The notes under the pieces are model-generated. The model saw only the letters and a list, made by a program, of their open reading frames with translations. It did not search any database and was not told the origin of the DNA. From positions 1 to 28,177 of the forward strand of contig CAZJKJ010000047.1 in assembly GCA_964546435.1 (NCBI GenBank): a stretch of 28,177 nt of DNA, written 5' to 3'. Shown here piece by piece: positions 7,689-15,542 of the stretch; the first letter of the stretch is position 1; every line of letters begins with the position of its first letter. Origin of the DNA: CAYNST01 sp964546435. Its GTDB lineage: Bacteria; Pseudomonadota; Gammaproteobacteria; Pseudomonadales; Cellvibrionaceae. Position numbers and translations under genes: made by a program.

Positions 7689-8209
7689 CCCCCTGCTTCC
7701 ACGGTGGGTTCTTCAGGAGCAGTCTGATTGACTGCCAGAGAAATATTCCGGTATTCGGACTGGGCACACGTGCTCATGATCTTTTTCATCAAATTGTACG
7801 GTGTCCGCGCATCGCCCATGATGGTGATGTCCCGGCCCCGTTCACGTTCTTCGTCGGACGCATAGGGTTTACGACCGGCCAGATATTCCAGCTCCTGCCG
7901 CAGGGGTTCAATCAGATCACCTTCGGTGTTCATGGCCGCCTGAGTGGGAACAATGGCGCGACCGTTGATAATGATGCTGTCCGCGCTGATCATGACTACC
8001 AGGGTCGGTTCCGGGATTTTGTCGGCCAGGGATTCTGGAAGATCGATGTCTTTATTGGTTTGCAGAACTTCAACGTCCGAGGAATTCACCAGCAGGAAAA
8101 ACACCAGAATGGTGAAAATGTCCATCAGGGCAACCAGATTCAGCTTGGAGCCTTTGCCGGCGCGCTTGTGCCGGTTCGCCATGCGGCGGGCATGCAGCGA
8201 TTGCTTCAT
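7685..8209 (-). CDS. exbD: ExbD/TolR family biopolymer transport protein (ExbD-2)
   Basis: This 174-residue protein has a basic cytoplasmic N-terminus (1-22), one transmembrane helix (about 23-42) and a periplasmic domain. The helix reads KLNLVALMDIFTILVFFLL and keeps the conserved membrane-embedded Asp (D30) that carries protons in ExbD, TolR and MotB-like stators. The periplasmic domain follows the ExbD fold: a VVMISADSIIINGR strand and an ITIMGDARTPYNLMKKIM segment close to the family pattern. It overlaps both neighbours by 4 nt: exbD-1 upstream (8206-8209) and the TonB-like gene downstream (7685-7688). With the preceding ExbD it likely forms a heterodimer inside an ExbB pentamer; that stoichiometry is inferred from the known 5:2 motors. 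Confidence 0.9.
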   Translation of the reverse strand: MKQSLHARRMANRHKRAGKGSKLNLVALMDIFTILVFFLLVNSSDVEVLQTNKDIDLPESLADKIPEPTLVVMISADSIIINGRAIVPTQAAMNTEGDLIEPLRQELEYLAGRKPYASDEERERGRDITIMGDARTPYNLMKKIMSTCAQSEYRNISLAVNQTAPEEPTVEAGG

Positions 8210-8733
8210 GGGGTTACCTCCTCACTGCCGCTCACCGGTGCATCACCGAGGGACGCATCGGGAAACAGCTCGGCATCCACTACGGAGGCGGCCACTACCG
8301 TCTTGAATGAGCGCACGGTGTCCATGGCGGTCACCAGCGTCTGATATTCGGTATCCGGTTGCGCCAGGATAAAAATGTCGCGCTTTTCGATATTGCGCTC
8401 ACGCAATTGGCGTTTTACTTCCTGCAGTACATCCGAAAGCAGCTTGAAATCATGGGTGTCACCGGTTTTCGGAATGGTTTTCAAGGGCGCACCGGCGGGG
8501 TAATTGACAACCAGCCGGTCCTGCAGGATCACCAACTCCAGCATCTGTTTGGCGGGATCTTCTTCAGCAGGTGCCGAATCATCAGCGGCAGCATCCGGCA
8601 GCTTGAGATCCAGCACGGTGACCTGGGAAAACACCATGCTCAGAAGCAGCACCGGCACCAGCACGATCATCAGATTCATGAACGAGGTGATGTCGAGATC
8701 CGCTTCTTCGCGATTGCGTCGTCTAACTCGCAT
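8206..8733 (-). CDS. exbD: ExbD/TolR family protein lacking the usual transmembrane Asp (ExbD-1)
   Basis: This 175-residue protein has the ExbD layout: charged N-terminus (MRVRRRNREEADLD), one transmembrane helix (about 15-37) and a periplasmic domain ending in a Pro/Ser/Glu-rich tail. The helix reads ITSFMNLMIVLVPVLLLS. Aligned on the DIxPLxD motif of ExbD/TolR, the proton-carrying Asp is replaced by Asn20 (codon AAT, read at 8674-8676), and a Pro lies within the helix. The motif resembles a divergent ExbD subfamily with MNL...P in this helix that pairs with a canonical ExbD. It lies 19 nt after exbB and overlaps exbD-2 by 4 nt. A structural rather than proton-conducting role in an asymmetric ExbD pair is my inference. 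Confidence 0.87.
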   Translation of the reverse strand: MRVRRRNREEADLDITSFMNLMIVLVPVLLLSMVFSQVTVLDLKLPDAAADDSAPAEEDPAKQMLELVILQDRLVVNYPAGAPLKTIPKTGDTHDFKLLSDVLQEVKRQLRERNIEKRDIFILAQPDTEYQTLVTAMDTVRSFKTVVAASVVDAELFPDASLGDAPVSGSEEVTP

Positions 8734-8752
8734 AGAAAAGCCTGCTAATTCG

Positions 8753-9433
8753 CTACGATTGCTTCACGGTGCTCGCGGGGCGGGTTTTGACCGCATTGAA
8801 CGCGCCGATGGACGACAGGGTATTGAGGCATTTGACCCCGGCCATCTCCAGGCTATCGACTATCTCGGTGGTCTTGTTTTGCAGCGTGGTGTGCAGCAAC
8901 AGCAAGGGAATGGCGGTCATCAGCCCGAAGGCGGTGGTGTTCATCGCGACCGAAATACTTTGGGAAAGCAACGAAGCCTTCTCGGCCGGGTCAGCATTCG
9001 CCACGGCGGTGAAAGCGCTGATGAGACCCATGATCGTACCGAGTAGTCCCAGCAGCGTGGCGATGTTGGCGAGGGTAGCCACATAAGAGGTACGTTTTTC
9101 GAGCCGTGGCACCGCTTCCATGACGCCCTCTTCCATGGCGTATTCGATCTCGTCGCGACTGGCGGTTTGCTGCAAGCGTGTGAGGCCGGAGGCAACGATG
9201 CGGGCGACTGGCGCTTTGGAGCTGCGCCCCAGTTCCACCACCGAGCTGAAATCCCGGCGTTGCAGCATGGGCATGATGCGGTCGAATGCCCGGCGGTTGG
9301 TCGATTTCGCCGCAGTCAGAAACAACCAGCGTTCGATTGCGATGGCCAGCCCGATGATCAGAACGATTCCGATCGGGTACATAAACGGGCCACCGTCCTG
9401 AAAAAAGCTCACTGCCGCGTTGAAGAAACCCAT
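8753..9433 (-). CDS. exbB: MotA/TolQ/ExbB proton channel family protein
   Basis: The 226-residue protein is a TolQ/ExbB-type stator subunit. Three hydrophobic segments are visible at about 17-37, 117-140 and 157-180, with the cytoplasmic loop between the first two as in the family. Segments two and three carry the conserved Gly/Thr-rich motifs (NIATLLGLLGTIMGLI and MNTTAFGLMTAIPLLLL) that line the proton path next to the ExbD Asp. By family knowledge it forms a pentamer in the inner membrane and uses proton flow to drive ExbD and the TonB-like protein. The ATG at 9433 has GGAGG about 10 nt upstream. It starts the second tight block of the cluster (exbB-exbD-exbD-tonB-like), after a 282-bp spacer that may hold its own promoter. 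Confidence 0.93.
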   Translation of the reverse strand: MGFFNAAVSFFQDGGPFMYPIGIVLIIGLAIAIERWLFLTAAKSTNRRAFDRIMPMLQRRDFSSVVELGRSSKAPVARIVASGLTRLQQTASRDEIEYAMEEGVMEAVPRLEKRTSYVATLANIATLLGLLGTIMGLISAFTAVANADPAEKASLLSQSISVAMNTTAFGLMTAIPLLLLHTTLQNKTTEIVDSLEMAGVKCLNTLSSIGAFNAVKTRPASTVKQS

Positions 9434-9715
9434 GGTGTTCTTGCCTCCAAAAACAAATGTATACAGAGTTTAAAATCGTTCTGGGCTACTGTTTTGTTTC
9501 ATCAATAACCCTTTCCACCGTAGCTTTTTCAACAGTAGCCTTTTCAAAAACAGCCCTTGCAACAGCGACCGTTTCGCCGCAACTGTCTCAAGGACGCCAG
9601 CTCAACGATGACCACCGGCGCCCGATGCCGGCGCCCAGGGTGTCGCCCGGAAACTATGGGGAGTCAGGTGCGGTTTCATCTGAGGGGAGTCGCCGGAGTC
9701 CTCGCCTGTTCGGTC
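9434..9715. other. 282-bp spacer inside the ExbB/TPR cluster
   Basis: No gene is supported here: on the minus strand the longest ATG frame is 25 codons without a Shine-Dalgarno. The spacer is striking because all other junctions of the cluster overlap or are under 20 nt. It contains degenerate 15-bp tandem repeats (9517-9576), a GC-rich palindromic stretch (GGCGCC twice, near 9616-9640), and an AT-rich patch next to exbB with a possible -10 (TATACA on the minus strand, 9458-9463) but no good -35. Confidence 0.5.
9517..9576. repeat. Degenerate 15-bp tandem repeats upstream of exbB
   Basis: Four consecutive 15-bp units start at 9517, 9532, 9547 and 9562. The first two differ at 2 of 15 positions (ACCGTAGCTTTTTCA and ACAGTAGCCTTTTCA); the others match the second at about 10 of 15. 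A weaker fifth unit precedes at 9502. The unit length is a multiple of three, yet neither strand gives a credible gene. Confidence 0.6.
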
Positions 9716-10024
9716 CTACTTTTTACCCGCTGGCTGAGCGGGTTGCTGAAGCTGCTCCAGGTATTCCAGTTCGCGCAGATGTTCGGGTCGTTCGATGTGC
9801 TTGAACACGTCGCGACCCAGCTTGGTATGAACGGGGTGGAAGATGATACTGGTATCTTCCGCCGATTGCCACGGCACAATGTATAGCACCTGCGGCTGCT
9901 CCTGGTTACCGATTACCGTGTCCTGCAACTCGATGACTGCACCGTCCTGAGCGTGCACGGACGCCGCGAAAACGCCGAATCCTACGTAAGTCGCCAGCAC
10001 TTGTATTGCTCGCTTGATATTCAT
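9716..10024 (-). CDS. Small exported protein of unknown function
   Basis: This 102-residue protein has a clear Sec signal peptide (MNIKRAIQVLATYVGFGVFAASVHA, cleaved after VHA near residue 25). The mature chain of about 77 residues begins with a beta-like stretch (AVIELQDTVIGNQEQPQVLYIVPWQ), then a charged helical part and a Pro/Gln/Ala tail ending AGKK. There is no lipobox and no cysteine in the mature part. I do not recognise a family. It starts 13 nt after the TPR lipoprotein gene and is followed by the 282-bp spacer before exbB, so it is the last gene of the upstream block. Its position suggests a periplasmic accessory of the ExbB/ExbD/TPR machine, but nothing in the sequence gives a biochemical role. 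Confidence 0.75.
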   Translation of the reverse strand: MNIKRAIQVLATYVGFGVFAASVHAQDGAVIELQDTVIGNQEQPQVLYIVPWQSAEDTSIIFHPVHTKLGRDVFKHIERPEHLRELEYLEQLQQPAQPAGKK

Positions 10025-10037
10025 GGCTGCGTACCCG

Positions 10038-10751
10038 TTAACCAGCCGCCGCTTCGTCGATGCGGCGCTGCAGATCGATTATCCATCCCTCTATTTCCTG
10101 ACTGGGCTCCGGCAAAATTCGTTTGACCATCTGGTAATGCTCCAGCGCCTTGTCCCACTTGCCCATATAAAGGTCGTAGAGAATGCCGAGATTGCGATGG
10201 CTGTGGGGGCTGTGGGGCCAGACATCCAGCGCAGCCAGATAGAGTTTTTCCGCTTCGGCGAAGCGACCCTGCTCCCGCAACAGAATGGCGTGCTGGTTAT
10301 ACGCGTCGGAATTTTTAGGGTTTACTTTCACGGCGAAGGCAAAGGCTTCTTGGGCCTTGTCCAGATGGCCCAGCCGCCACAAGGTAATCCCCAGATTCAC
10401 ATAGGGGCCGGACAGCTTCGGATACTCCTGCACAATCTGGGTCAGCAACCGCTGGGCCGAGGTGTAATCGTCGCTCTGCATGGCGATAACCGCTTCCTGA
10501 AAAAGACGCTGCGCGGCCGCTGGAATTTCCACAGTTTGCGCTTCATACGGATCCGGAATCAGAATGAGGGGCGCCTCTTCCATGTCGGCCGGCGTCTGCT
10601 CCGCTTTGACCGTCTCCGACCGGGTCGCCCGGGCGCTGCGCAAATCGTCCAGGCGCTCGTTCAGCGCGGTGCAGCCCGACAGCAGCACGGCCAGAGCACA
10701 CACTGCGAGACCCGGCTTCAGTCGCCCCGGATTGAAATCAGTGAATGCCAT
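10038..10751 (-). CDS. TPR lipoprotein (237 aa)
   Basis: The N-terminus is a lipoprotein signal with lipobox LLSGC (Cys27); position +2 is Thr, not Asp, so outer-membrane sorting is expected. Residues about 80-215 form three to four tetratricopeptide repeats, seen in the regularly spaced pattern of YVNLGITLWRLGHLDKAQEAF, NQHAILLREQGRFAEAEKLY and NLGILYDLYMGKWDKALEHY-type segments. TPR domains are protein-binding scaffolds, much like PilF/Pal-associated lipoproteins in envelope machines. The ATG at 10751 lies 14 nt inside the end of the 956-residue TPR lipoprotein gene, so translation is coupled. It probably docks the inner-membrane ExbB/ExbD/TonB-like complex to outer-membrane partners; this is inference from context. 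Confidence 0.88.
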   Translation of the reverse strand: MAFTDFNPGRLKPGLAVCALAVLLSGCTALNERLDDLRSARATRSETVKAEQTPADMEEAPLILIPDPYEAQTVEIPAAAQRLFQEAVIAMQSDDYTSAQRLLTQIVQEYPKLSGPYVNLGITLWRLGHLDKAQEAFAFAVKVNPKNSDAYNQHAILLREQGRFAEAEKLYLAALDVWPHSPHSHRNLGILYDLYMGKWDKALEHYQMVKRILPEPSQEIEGWIIDLQRRIDEAAAG

Positions 10752-13608
10752 GGCTCACCTCGATGATGCTTTCCTTCTTGCCGTAACGTGCCGGCAACAG
10801 CCGCGCCAGCTCCTTGAAGCTCGCTTTTACCCAGTCGTCATAAAGACCGTCCCAGGCGCGCTGAGCGTTGGCTTCCAGCAGTTCGGCAGATTTTTCTTCG
10901 AAGGGATAGGCCTGTTCTTCCAGCAGTATTTCGTATTGCTCCAGCGCCATCTCGTCCAGCCCCCTGGGGCGATCCGAATCCAGCAGATCCCGGCTCAACT
11001 GGGCGTAAACGGTGCCGATGCGGTGATTGGCCTGGGTGGCAAATTCGGAAACGCCGTAGTCCATCACCTTGCGATAGGCGGTCAGCGTCTCGTCCAGCGC
11101 TTTCTGTTTGGCCTTGAGACTGTTCTTGATCGGCAGGGTCAGACGGATGCCGGCAAACCGGTCGTAGGTTTCGGCGGCAAACTGACTGGCGGCGAAGGCG
11201 GCCAGATAGCGAGACCGGTCGGTGGCAGCCGCGCCCGCCCTGTCGTGCCCCTGCATCAGCTCCCGCAACCAGCGATCGCGCCCTTTGCGATCATTGCTTG
11301 CCTGGGCCAGCAGCACCAGCTGGTAGCGGGCTTCGGTGGCGAGATCAAAAGGTTCCGGCCAGGCCTTCACATAGGCCTCGTATTGCCGGGCGGCCTCTTG
11401 GGCTTTGCCGGACTTCTGGTACAGCTCCGCCGACAGGTACATCGACTGGCGCTGCGCCGCCGGGTCGTCCGACTGCTGCGCCATCAGCGCCAGCGCCCCG
11501 GCAGCCTTGTCCCACTGTTCGGTTTCCTGATAGATGACCGCAAATTTGGGCGTCAGCGTCGCCGCCAGTTCGTGGGTGGGAAAACGCTTGCCAAAATCGG
11601 TAAACACCTGCTCGGCACGCCCCCAGTTCTGCAGCTCCATCAGGTAATTGCCCGCATCATACTGGGCGCGAATGGCGATCTCGGTACCGGGCGCGGTGGC
11701 ATCAATACGCAACAGCCGGTCAATCGCGCCGTTCAGGTCCTCTCCTGCCGCCAGTTGTTCCGCCGACTGGAACATACTGGCCGCGATGCGCTCTTCGATG
11801 GCAGCCAGCTCTTTGCTGTCGGCGGGCAACCGGGTCAATACCTCCCGGTAAGCCTGCTCGGCCGCCACGAAATCACCCCCGTCGAACAGGGTGTGAGCAA
11901 TGATCAGCCAGGCGGTTTTCTGCAAATCCGTCGCCGGTGCCGGTTCCCAGGTGGTCACGCGGCGCGCCAGAGCGACGGCCTGTTCGGTATTGTCCTGCTC
12001 GAAATAAGTCTGTGCCGCTTCGGTCAGTACCGCGACGGCGCGCTCATCACCGGGATAATAGTCGGCAAAGCGTGCGGCGGTGGCGGCCTTGTGTTCCTGC
12101 CAGCGCATCTGCTGTTCGCCGACCGACCCATCGACCAGTTGTTGCAGGGCGAGGATGGCGCTATAGCCGGCTTTTGAGCCGTACTCGGGATCGACCCAGT
12201 CGAACGCCACCTGTTCATAGGCGCTGACGGCAAACGGATATGCTTGCGCTTCCTCGTAGGCTTCCGCCATGAGGAACGTCACTTCCGACAGGCGTTCGCT
12301 GTTAGGGAAGGTCTGCCGGAATTCATCATAGTATTCAGCGGCGAGCACGAACGCCGGAACTGCGCGCTCCGGCTCCACCGCCGGTTTGCGGCCCGCCGCC
12401 AGCTCTGCCTGATACTTCTGGTTGGCGGCTTTGAGCGTCTGGGCCTCGGCGTGGTAGAAGCTGGACAGCTCGTCGAGGAAGGTCTGCAAGTGGGGCAATA
12501 TGGTCGCCCGCAGCGCGTCGTCGGCGTGACTGGCCCAGTACTGGCTCTTGACGCCATAGCTGCGCACGAACTCTTCTTTCGCGGGCAGTACCAGGGTCGC
12601 CAGACCGCCCTGCATGTAGACATCAATGCGCTGCACTGCAAACGTCGGGCTCAGCTCCGAATGGGGATTCTGTTCGATGAAATGAGCGTAGGTATCGGCG
12701 GCATCCTGATACAGCTCCTTCTCCAGGTAGAACTGGCCCAGACGCCGGTGCAGCAGATGCTGGTAATGCCGTTCGCCCAGACGGGCGTAAGTATCGGTGA
12801 TGGATTGGGGGCCATCCAGATAGGAAAACGTGATCGCCATGACGCGCAGGGTATCGGCAATCAGACCGCGCTGGGCAGCGCTGAGGGCCGCCGGTTCGGT
12901 GCCATCCACCATCACCCGGTCCAGCAGTTGCGTGAATGAGGCGAGGCTCTCTTCCAGGCGGTTGCTTTTGAACAGCGCCCAGCCGTGCATATAGAGGCTG
13001 TTGAGAAAATAATCGGTGTTCTCACCCGCCGCCATGACTTGGGCATACAGGCGCTCGGCGTCTTCATACCGGCCCTGACTGAACGCCAGCTCGGCCCGCC
13101 GGAAGTTGGCCTCCGCACCGAATCCTGACTCGGGATGTTGCGCCAGCATGCGCTCCAGAGCTTCGTTGGATTCGACCATGCGGCCATCGAGCGCATAGGC
13201 TTTGGATAACTGATACAGCAGGCGTTCGTCGGTTTGCGGATCGAGGCCGGCTTCGGGTTGCGACAGCAGATCGTCATAGAGCGCTATGGCTTCGGCGAAA
13301 TGGGCATCCTGTTCCGCCTGGCTCAACTGGCGGTTTTCACTCCGCGCCATTTCGATATCGGCCAGCCGCACCTGGATGCGTTGCCGCAGGGCCGGGTCGG
13401 TGGCCACCGCCAGCGCCGAGCGGTAACTGCGTTCGATTTCATTGAGGGTAACCGGCGGCAGGCTTTCGCCCTGCTCGCCGGGTATCCGGGTCGGTTGCAG
13501 ATCGCCCAGCGTCGGCCCGAGGTAGGACACCTTGTCTTCGAACATGCTGCAGCCCGAAAGCCAGAGCGCCGTACTCAACAACATCCAGTGGCGTCGTCTC
13601 AGAGTCAT
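10738..13608 (-). CDS. Large TPR-repeat lipoprotein (956 aa)
   Basis: The protein begins with a short basic signal and lipobox LWLSGC (Cys20, then Ser), so it should be an outer-membrane lipoprotein. Nearly all the rest is helical solenoid. TPR-like units are visible from about residue 105 (AEAIALYDDLL), through EANFRRAELAFSQGRYEDAE and YQDAADTYAHFIEQNP, to AAEYYDEFRQTFPNSERLSE, EQAYREVLTRLPADSKE and AARQYEAYVKAWP in the C-terminal half. The repeats spaced with TFPNS or NPHSE endings resemble BamD/YbgF-type TPRs. It has no enzymatic motif. ATG at 13608 overlaps the stop of the preceding gene (ATGA, 13605-13608), and its own 3' end overlaps the 237-aa TPR gene by 14 nt. Comparable large TPR proteins accompany AglRQS-type motors (AglT-like). 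Assignment as a scaffold of an envelope machine is inference. Confidence 0.88.
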   Translation of the reverse strand: MTLRRRHWMLLSTALWLSGCSMFEDKVSYLGPTLGDLQPTRIPGEQGESLPPVTLNEIERSYRSALAVATDPALRQRIQVRLADIEMARSENRQLSQAEQDAHFAEAIALYDDLLSQPEAGLDPQTDERLLYQLSKAYALDGRMVESNEALERMLAQHPESGFGAEANFRRAELAFSQGRYEDAERLYAQVMAAGENTDYFLNSLYMHGWALFKSNRLEESLASFTQLLDRVMVDGTEPAALSAAQRGLIADTLRVMAITFSYLDGPQSITDTYARLGERHYQHLLHRRLGQFYLEKELYQDAADTYAHFIEQNPHSELSPTFAVQRIDVYMQGGLATLVLPAKEEFVRSYGVKSQYWASHADDALRATILPHLQTFLDELSSFYHAEAQTLKAANQKYQAELAAGRKPAVEPERAVPAFVLAAEYYDEFRQTFPNSERLSEVTFLMAEAYEEAQAYPFAVSAYEQVAFDWVDPEYGSKAGYSAILALQQLVDGSVGEQQMRWQEHKAATAARFADYYPGDERAVAVLTEAAQTYFEQDNTEQAVALARRVTTWEPAPATDLQKTAWLIIAHTLFDGGDFVAAEQAYREVLTRLPADSKELAAIEERIAASMFQSAEQLAAGEDLNGAIDRLLRIDATAPGTEIAIRAQYDAGNYLMELQNWGRAEQVFTDFGKRFPTHELAATLTPKFAVIYQETEQWDKAAGALALMAQQSDDPAAQRQSMYLSAELYQKSGKAQEAARQYEAYVKAWPEPFDLATEARYQLVLLAQASNDRKGRDRWLRELMQGHDRAGAAATDRSRYLAAFAASQFAAETYDRFAGIRLTLPIKNSLKAKQKALDETLTAYRKVMDYGVSEFATQANHRIGTVYAQLSRDLLDSDRPRGLDEMALEQYEILLEEQAYPFEEKSAELLEANAQRAWDGLYDDWVKASFKELARLLPARYGKKESIIEVSHGIH

Positions 13609-15542
13609 GGGCCCGACTCCTCGGCAGCGGCGGGTTCGTCTGCATCCAGGGTTTCCCGCAGCTGGGAATCGAGCATGCGGGCGATCGCCAGACGGGTATT
13701 CGCCAGGTAATACTGCAACCGCTCCTGCTGTTGCGCCAGCACCCCCATGACCCGGCCCCGCACCCGTTCCTCGGCGGCCATTATGGCGAGTTCGACCTCG
13801 CTGGCTTTCTCGCCGAGCACCGTCTGCGCCACGCCGATCTTGTCCCGGTAGGGTTGCAGGTCCTGCCCCACTTCAGCGATGTCCTTGACCCGGCTGTAGG
13901 TGTCGCGGACGGAATTCAAGGCGACGTTCGCCTGTGCAAGCTGATAGCGTGCCCGCGCAATGCGCTCATCAAAATGCTCGGCGGAGCGCCACAGGAGCAA
14001 GCCCTTCTGCCGGCGCAGGTCTTCCTGCAATTCCAGCAGTTCGTCGGTAGGCATCACGGCGTGACCCGCCTGGGCCGCCCGCAGCAAAACGGCGAGGTTC
14101 GATTCCGAACGGCGGATGCGTTCGTACCGGTCACTGTCTTCCGGGTCCAGCAGGTTCAGGAAGTCCGTCCCCATTTCCGCTTCCGCAATGCGCATGGCAT
14201 ACAGGTCCCGCTGGTGACGTAATGGCAGCAATTTTTCGACAATGCGTTCCTCTTCCAGAAACGCCAGTTCCCGCTCGCGGTTGACATCCCGCTCGTCCAG
14301 CATCTCCAGATAGAGCGCGAGTTTTTCCTGCCACAGGGAAAAGTTTTCCTGAATCGCCAACAGATCCCGCCACTCCTGCAGCAGGCCGAGAAACTCATCT
14401 TTGGAGAACAGCTCCACCAGATAACTCAGCTCCGGGGTCAACTGGTTTGCTTCCGCGTAATCGAGCCAGTTGATGTCGGTGCTGCTCTGAATGTTCATGG
14501 CCGCGCGCAGGGAACGGCCTTCCATTTGATCGATCACTTCCTGCAGCCGGGCGACCTCGCTGACAAAGCTGGTCTCGGCCGCCTGAAAATGCCGCAGAGC
14601 ACGCGCTTTCAAGCCCATTTTCTCGTAGGCGAACGGCAGGGCTACCAGAACTTCCTGGGTGTTTTCATCGATCACCGAACGGCTGGCCAGCACGCGCCAG
14701 GGCGTAAGTGCTGTGGAAAAATCCTGCAACTCCACCGCGCTCCAGCCGTAACCCAGCAATGCCCGATTGGAAACCGGGCTGTCCAGACGCACCTCGCTGA
14801 AGGCTTTGATGGCCTGGCGGTAATTGCGATTCAACAGATGGGCGTAGCCGGCGCCGGTCAGGGCCCGGTCGTAGAGGGCGAGGTTCTCGTCGCTGAAATC
14901 CCGCAATGCGAGCAGGCCGGAGAAATAGTCGGCAGCGCGAGGATATTGTTCGGCGCGGGCATAGGCGGCCCCCATATTGAATTGCACGTAAGGCCACCAA
15001 CGGGATTTTTTGAAATCGCGCTCGCTCAGCAACGCTTCGGCCCGGGTCAGGTCACCGGTGCGCAGAGCCGAATTCAGGCGCAGCAGGTGCTCCTCTTCCA
15101 GAACCTTTGCGGCCGCTTTCGGGCTGATTTTGTCGAGGGCGGCTGCGGCGCTTTCATAATCCCCCCGCAGATACCGCAAGCGCGCCATATACAGCCAGGC
15201 GGCATCGCGCGTGGCCAGCGGCCGGTTGCCTTCGAGAAGTTCTGCAAAGATCTCGCTGGCGGTGCGCTCCATGCCGTAAGCCAGATAGAAACCGCCCTTC
15301 ATCAGGTCGGGATTGTCACCATGGCCCCGGATTCCGCCTTTTTTCTCGGCGACCAGCAGCTCACTCAGGGCATCCAGATGCTGATCCTGATAATAGTGAT
15401 AAAGCGCCACGCCAAAACGCAGGTCGGCCACCGCCGTCAGCGGTTCTTCCTCCGGCTCGGCGTAATCGTAGGCTATGGCGCTCGGAATGCTCGATGACAG
15501 GACAATCGCGGCAATGCCGAAAAACTGTTTTATAACTGCCAT
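13605..15542 (-). CDS. Periplasmic TPR/coiled-coil protein (645 aa)
   Basis: A Sec signal peptide (MAVIKQFFGIAAIVLSSSIPSAIA, cleaved near residue 24) has no lipobox. Residues about 40-340 are TPR-like: repeated FGVALYHYYQDQHLDALSEL, LRYLRGDYESAAAALDKI, GAAYARAEQYPRAADYFSGL and GYAHLLNRNYRQAIKAFSEV segments. The C-terminal half (about 395-620) is rich in Glu, Arg, Leu and Gln and looks like long helices or coiled coil. The extreme C-terminus is acidic (DADEPAAAEESGP). No catalytic motif is visible. Its start overlaps the end of the upstream unknown gene by 13 nt and its stop overlaps the next start by 4 nt, so three genes are translationally linked. I expect a periplasmic scaffold in the same machine as the ExbB/ExbD motor. 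I cannot name a characterised orthologue. Confidence 0.87.
   Translation of the reverse strand: MAVIKQFFGIAAIVLSSSIPSAIAYDYAEPEEEPLTAVADLRFGVALYHYYQDQHLDALSELLVAEKKGGIRGHGDNPDLMKGGFYLAYGMERTASEIFAELLEGNRPLATRDAAWLYMARLRYLRGDYESAAAALDKISPKAAAKVLEEEHLLRLNSALRTGDLTRAEALLSERDFKKSRWWPYVQFNMGAAYARAEQYPRAADYFSGLLALRDFSDENLALYDRALTGAGYAHLLNRNYRQAIKAFSEVRLDSPVSNRALLGYGWSAVELQDFSTALTPWRVLASRSVIDENTQEVLVALPFAYEKMGLKARALRHFQAAETSFVSEVARLQEVIDQMEGRSLRAAMNIQSSTDINWLDYAEANQLTPELSYLVELFSKDEFLGLLQEWRDLLAIQENFSLWQEKLALYLEMLDERDVNRERELAFLEEERIVEKLLPLRHQRDLYAMRIAEAEMGTDFLNLLDPEDSDRYERIRRSESNLAVLLRAAQAGHAVMPTDELLELQEDLRRQKGLLLWRSAEHFDERIARARYQLAQANVALNSVRDTYSRVKDIAEVGQDLQPYRDKIGVAQTVLGEKASEVELAIMAAEERVRGRVMGVLAQQQERLQYYLANTRLAIARMLDSQLRETLDADEPAAAEESGP

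Noticed and set aside
9457..9804. Plus-strand open frame over the spacer and the small exported protein
   Set aside because: Its first part is only the 15-bp tandem repeat, its later part is antisense to the small exported gene, and it lacks a ribosome-binding site.
10564..12177. Plus-strand open frame of 537 codons
   Set aside because: It is antisense to the TPR lipoprotein genes, whose lipoboxes, TPR pattern and overlaps are convincing. The reading lacks any recognisable domain.
14526..15497. Plus-strand open frame of 323 codons
   Set aside because: It lies wholly antisense to the 645-residue TPR/coiled-coil gene and has no domain, start signal or operon context.
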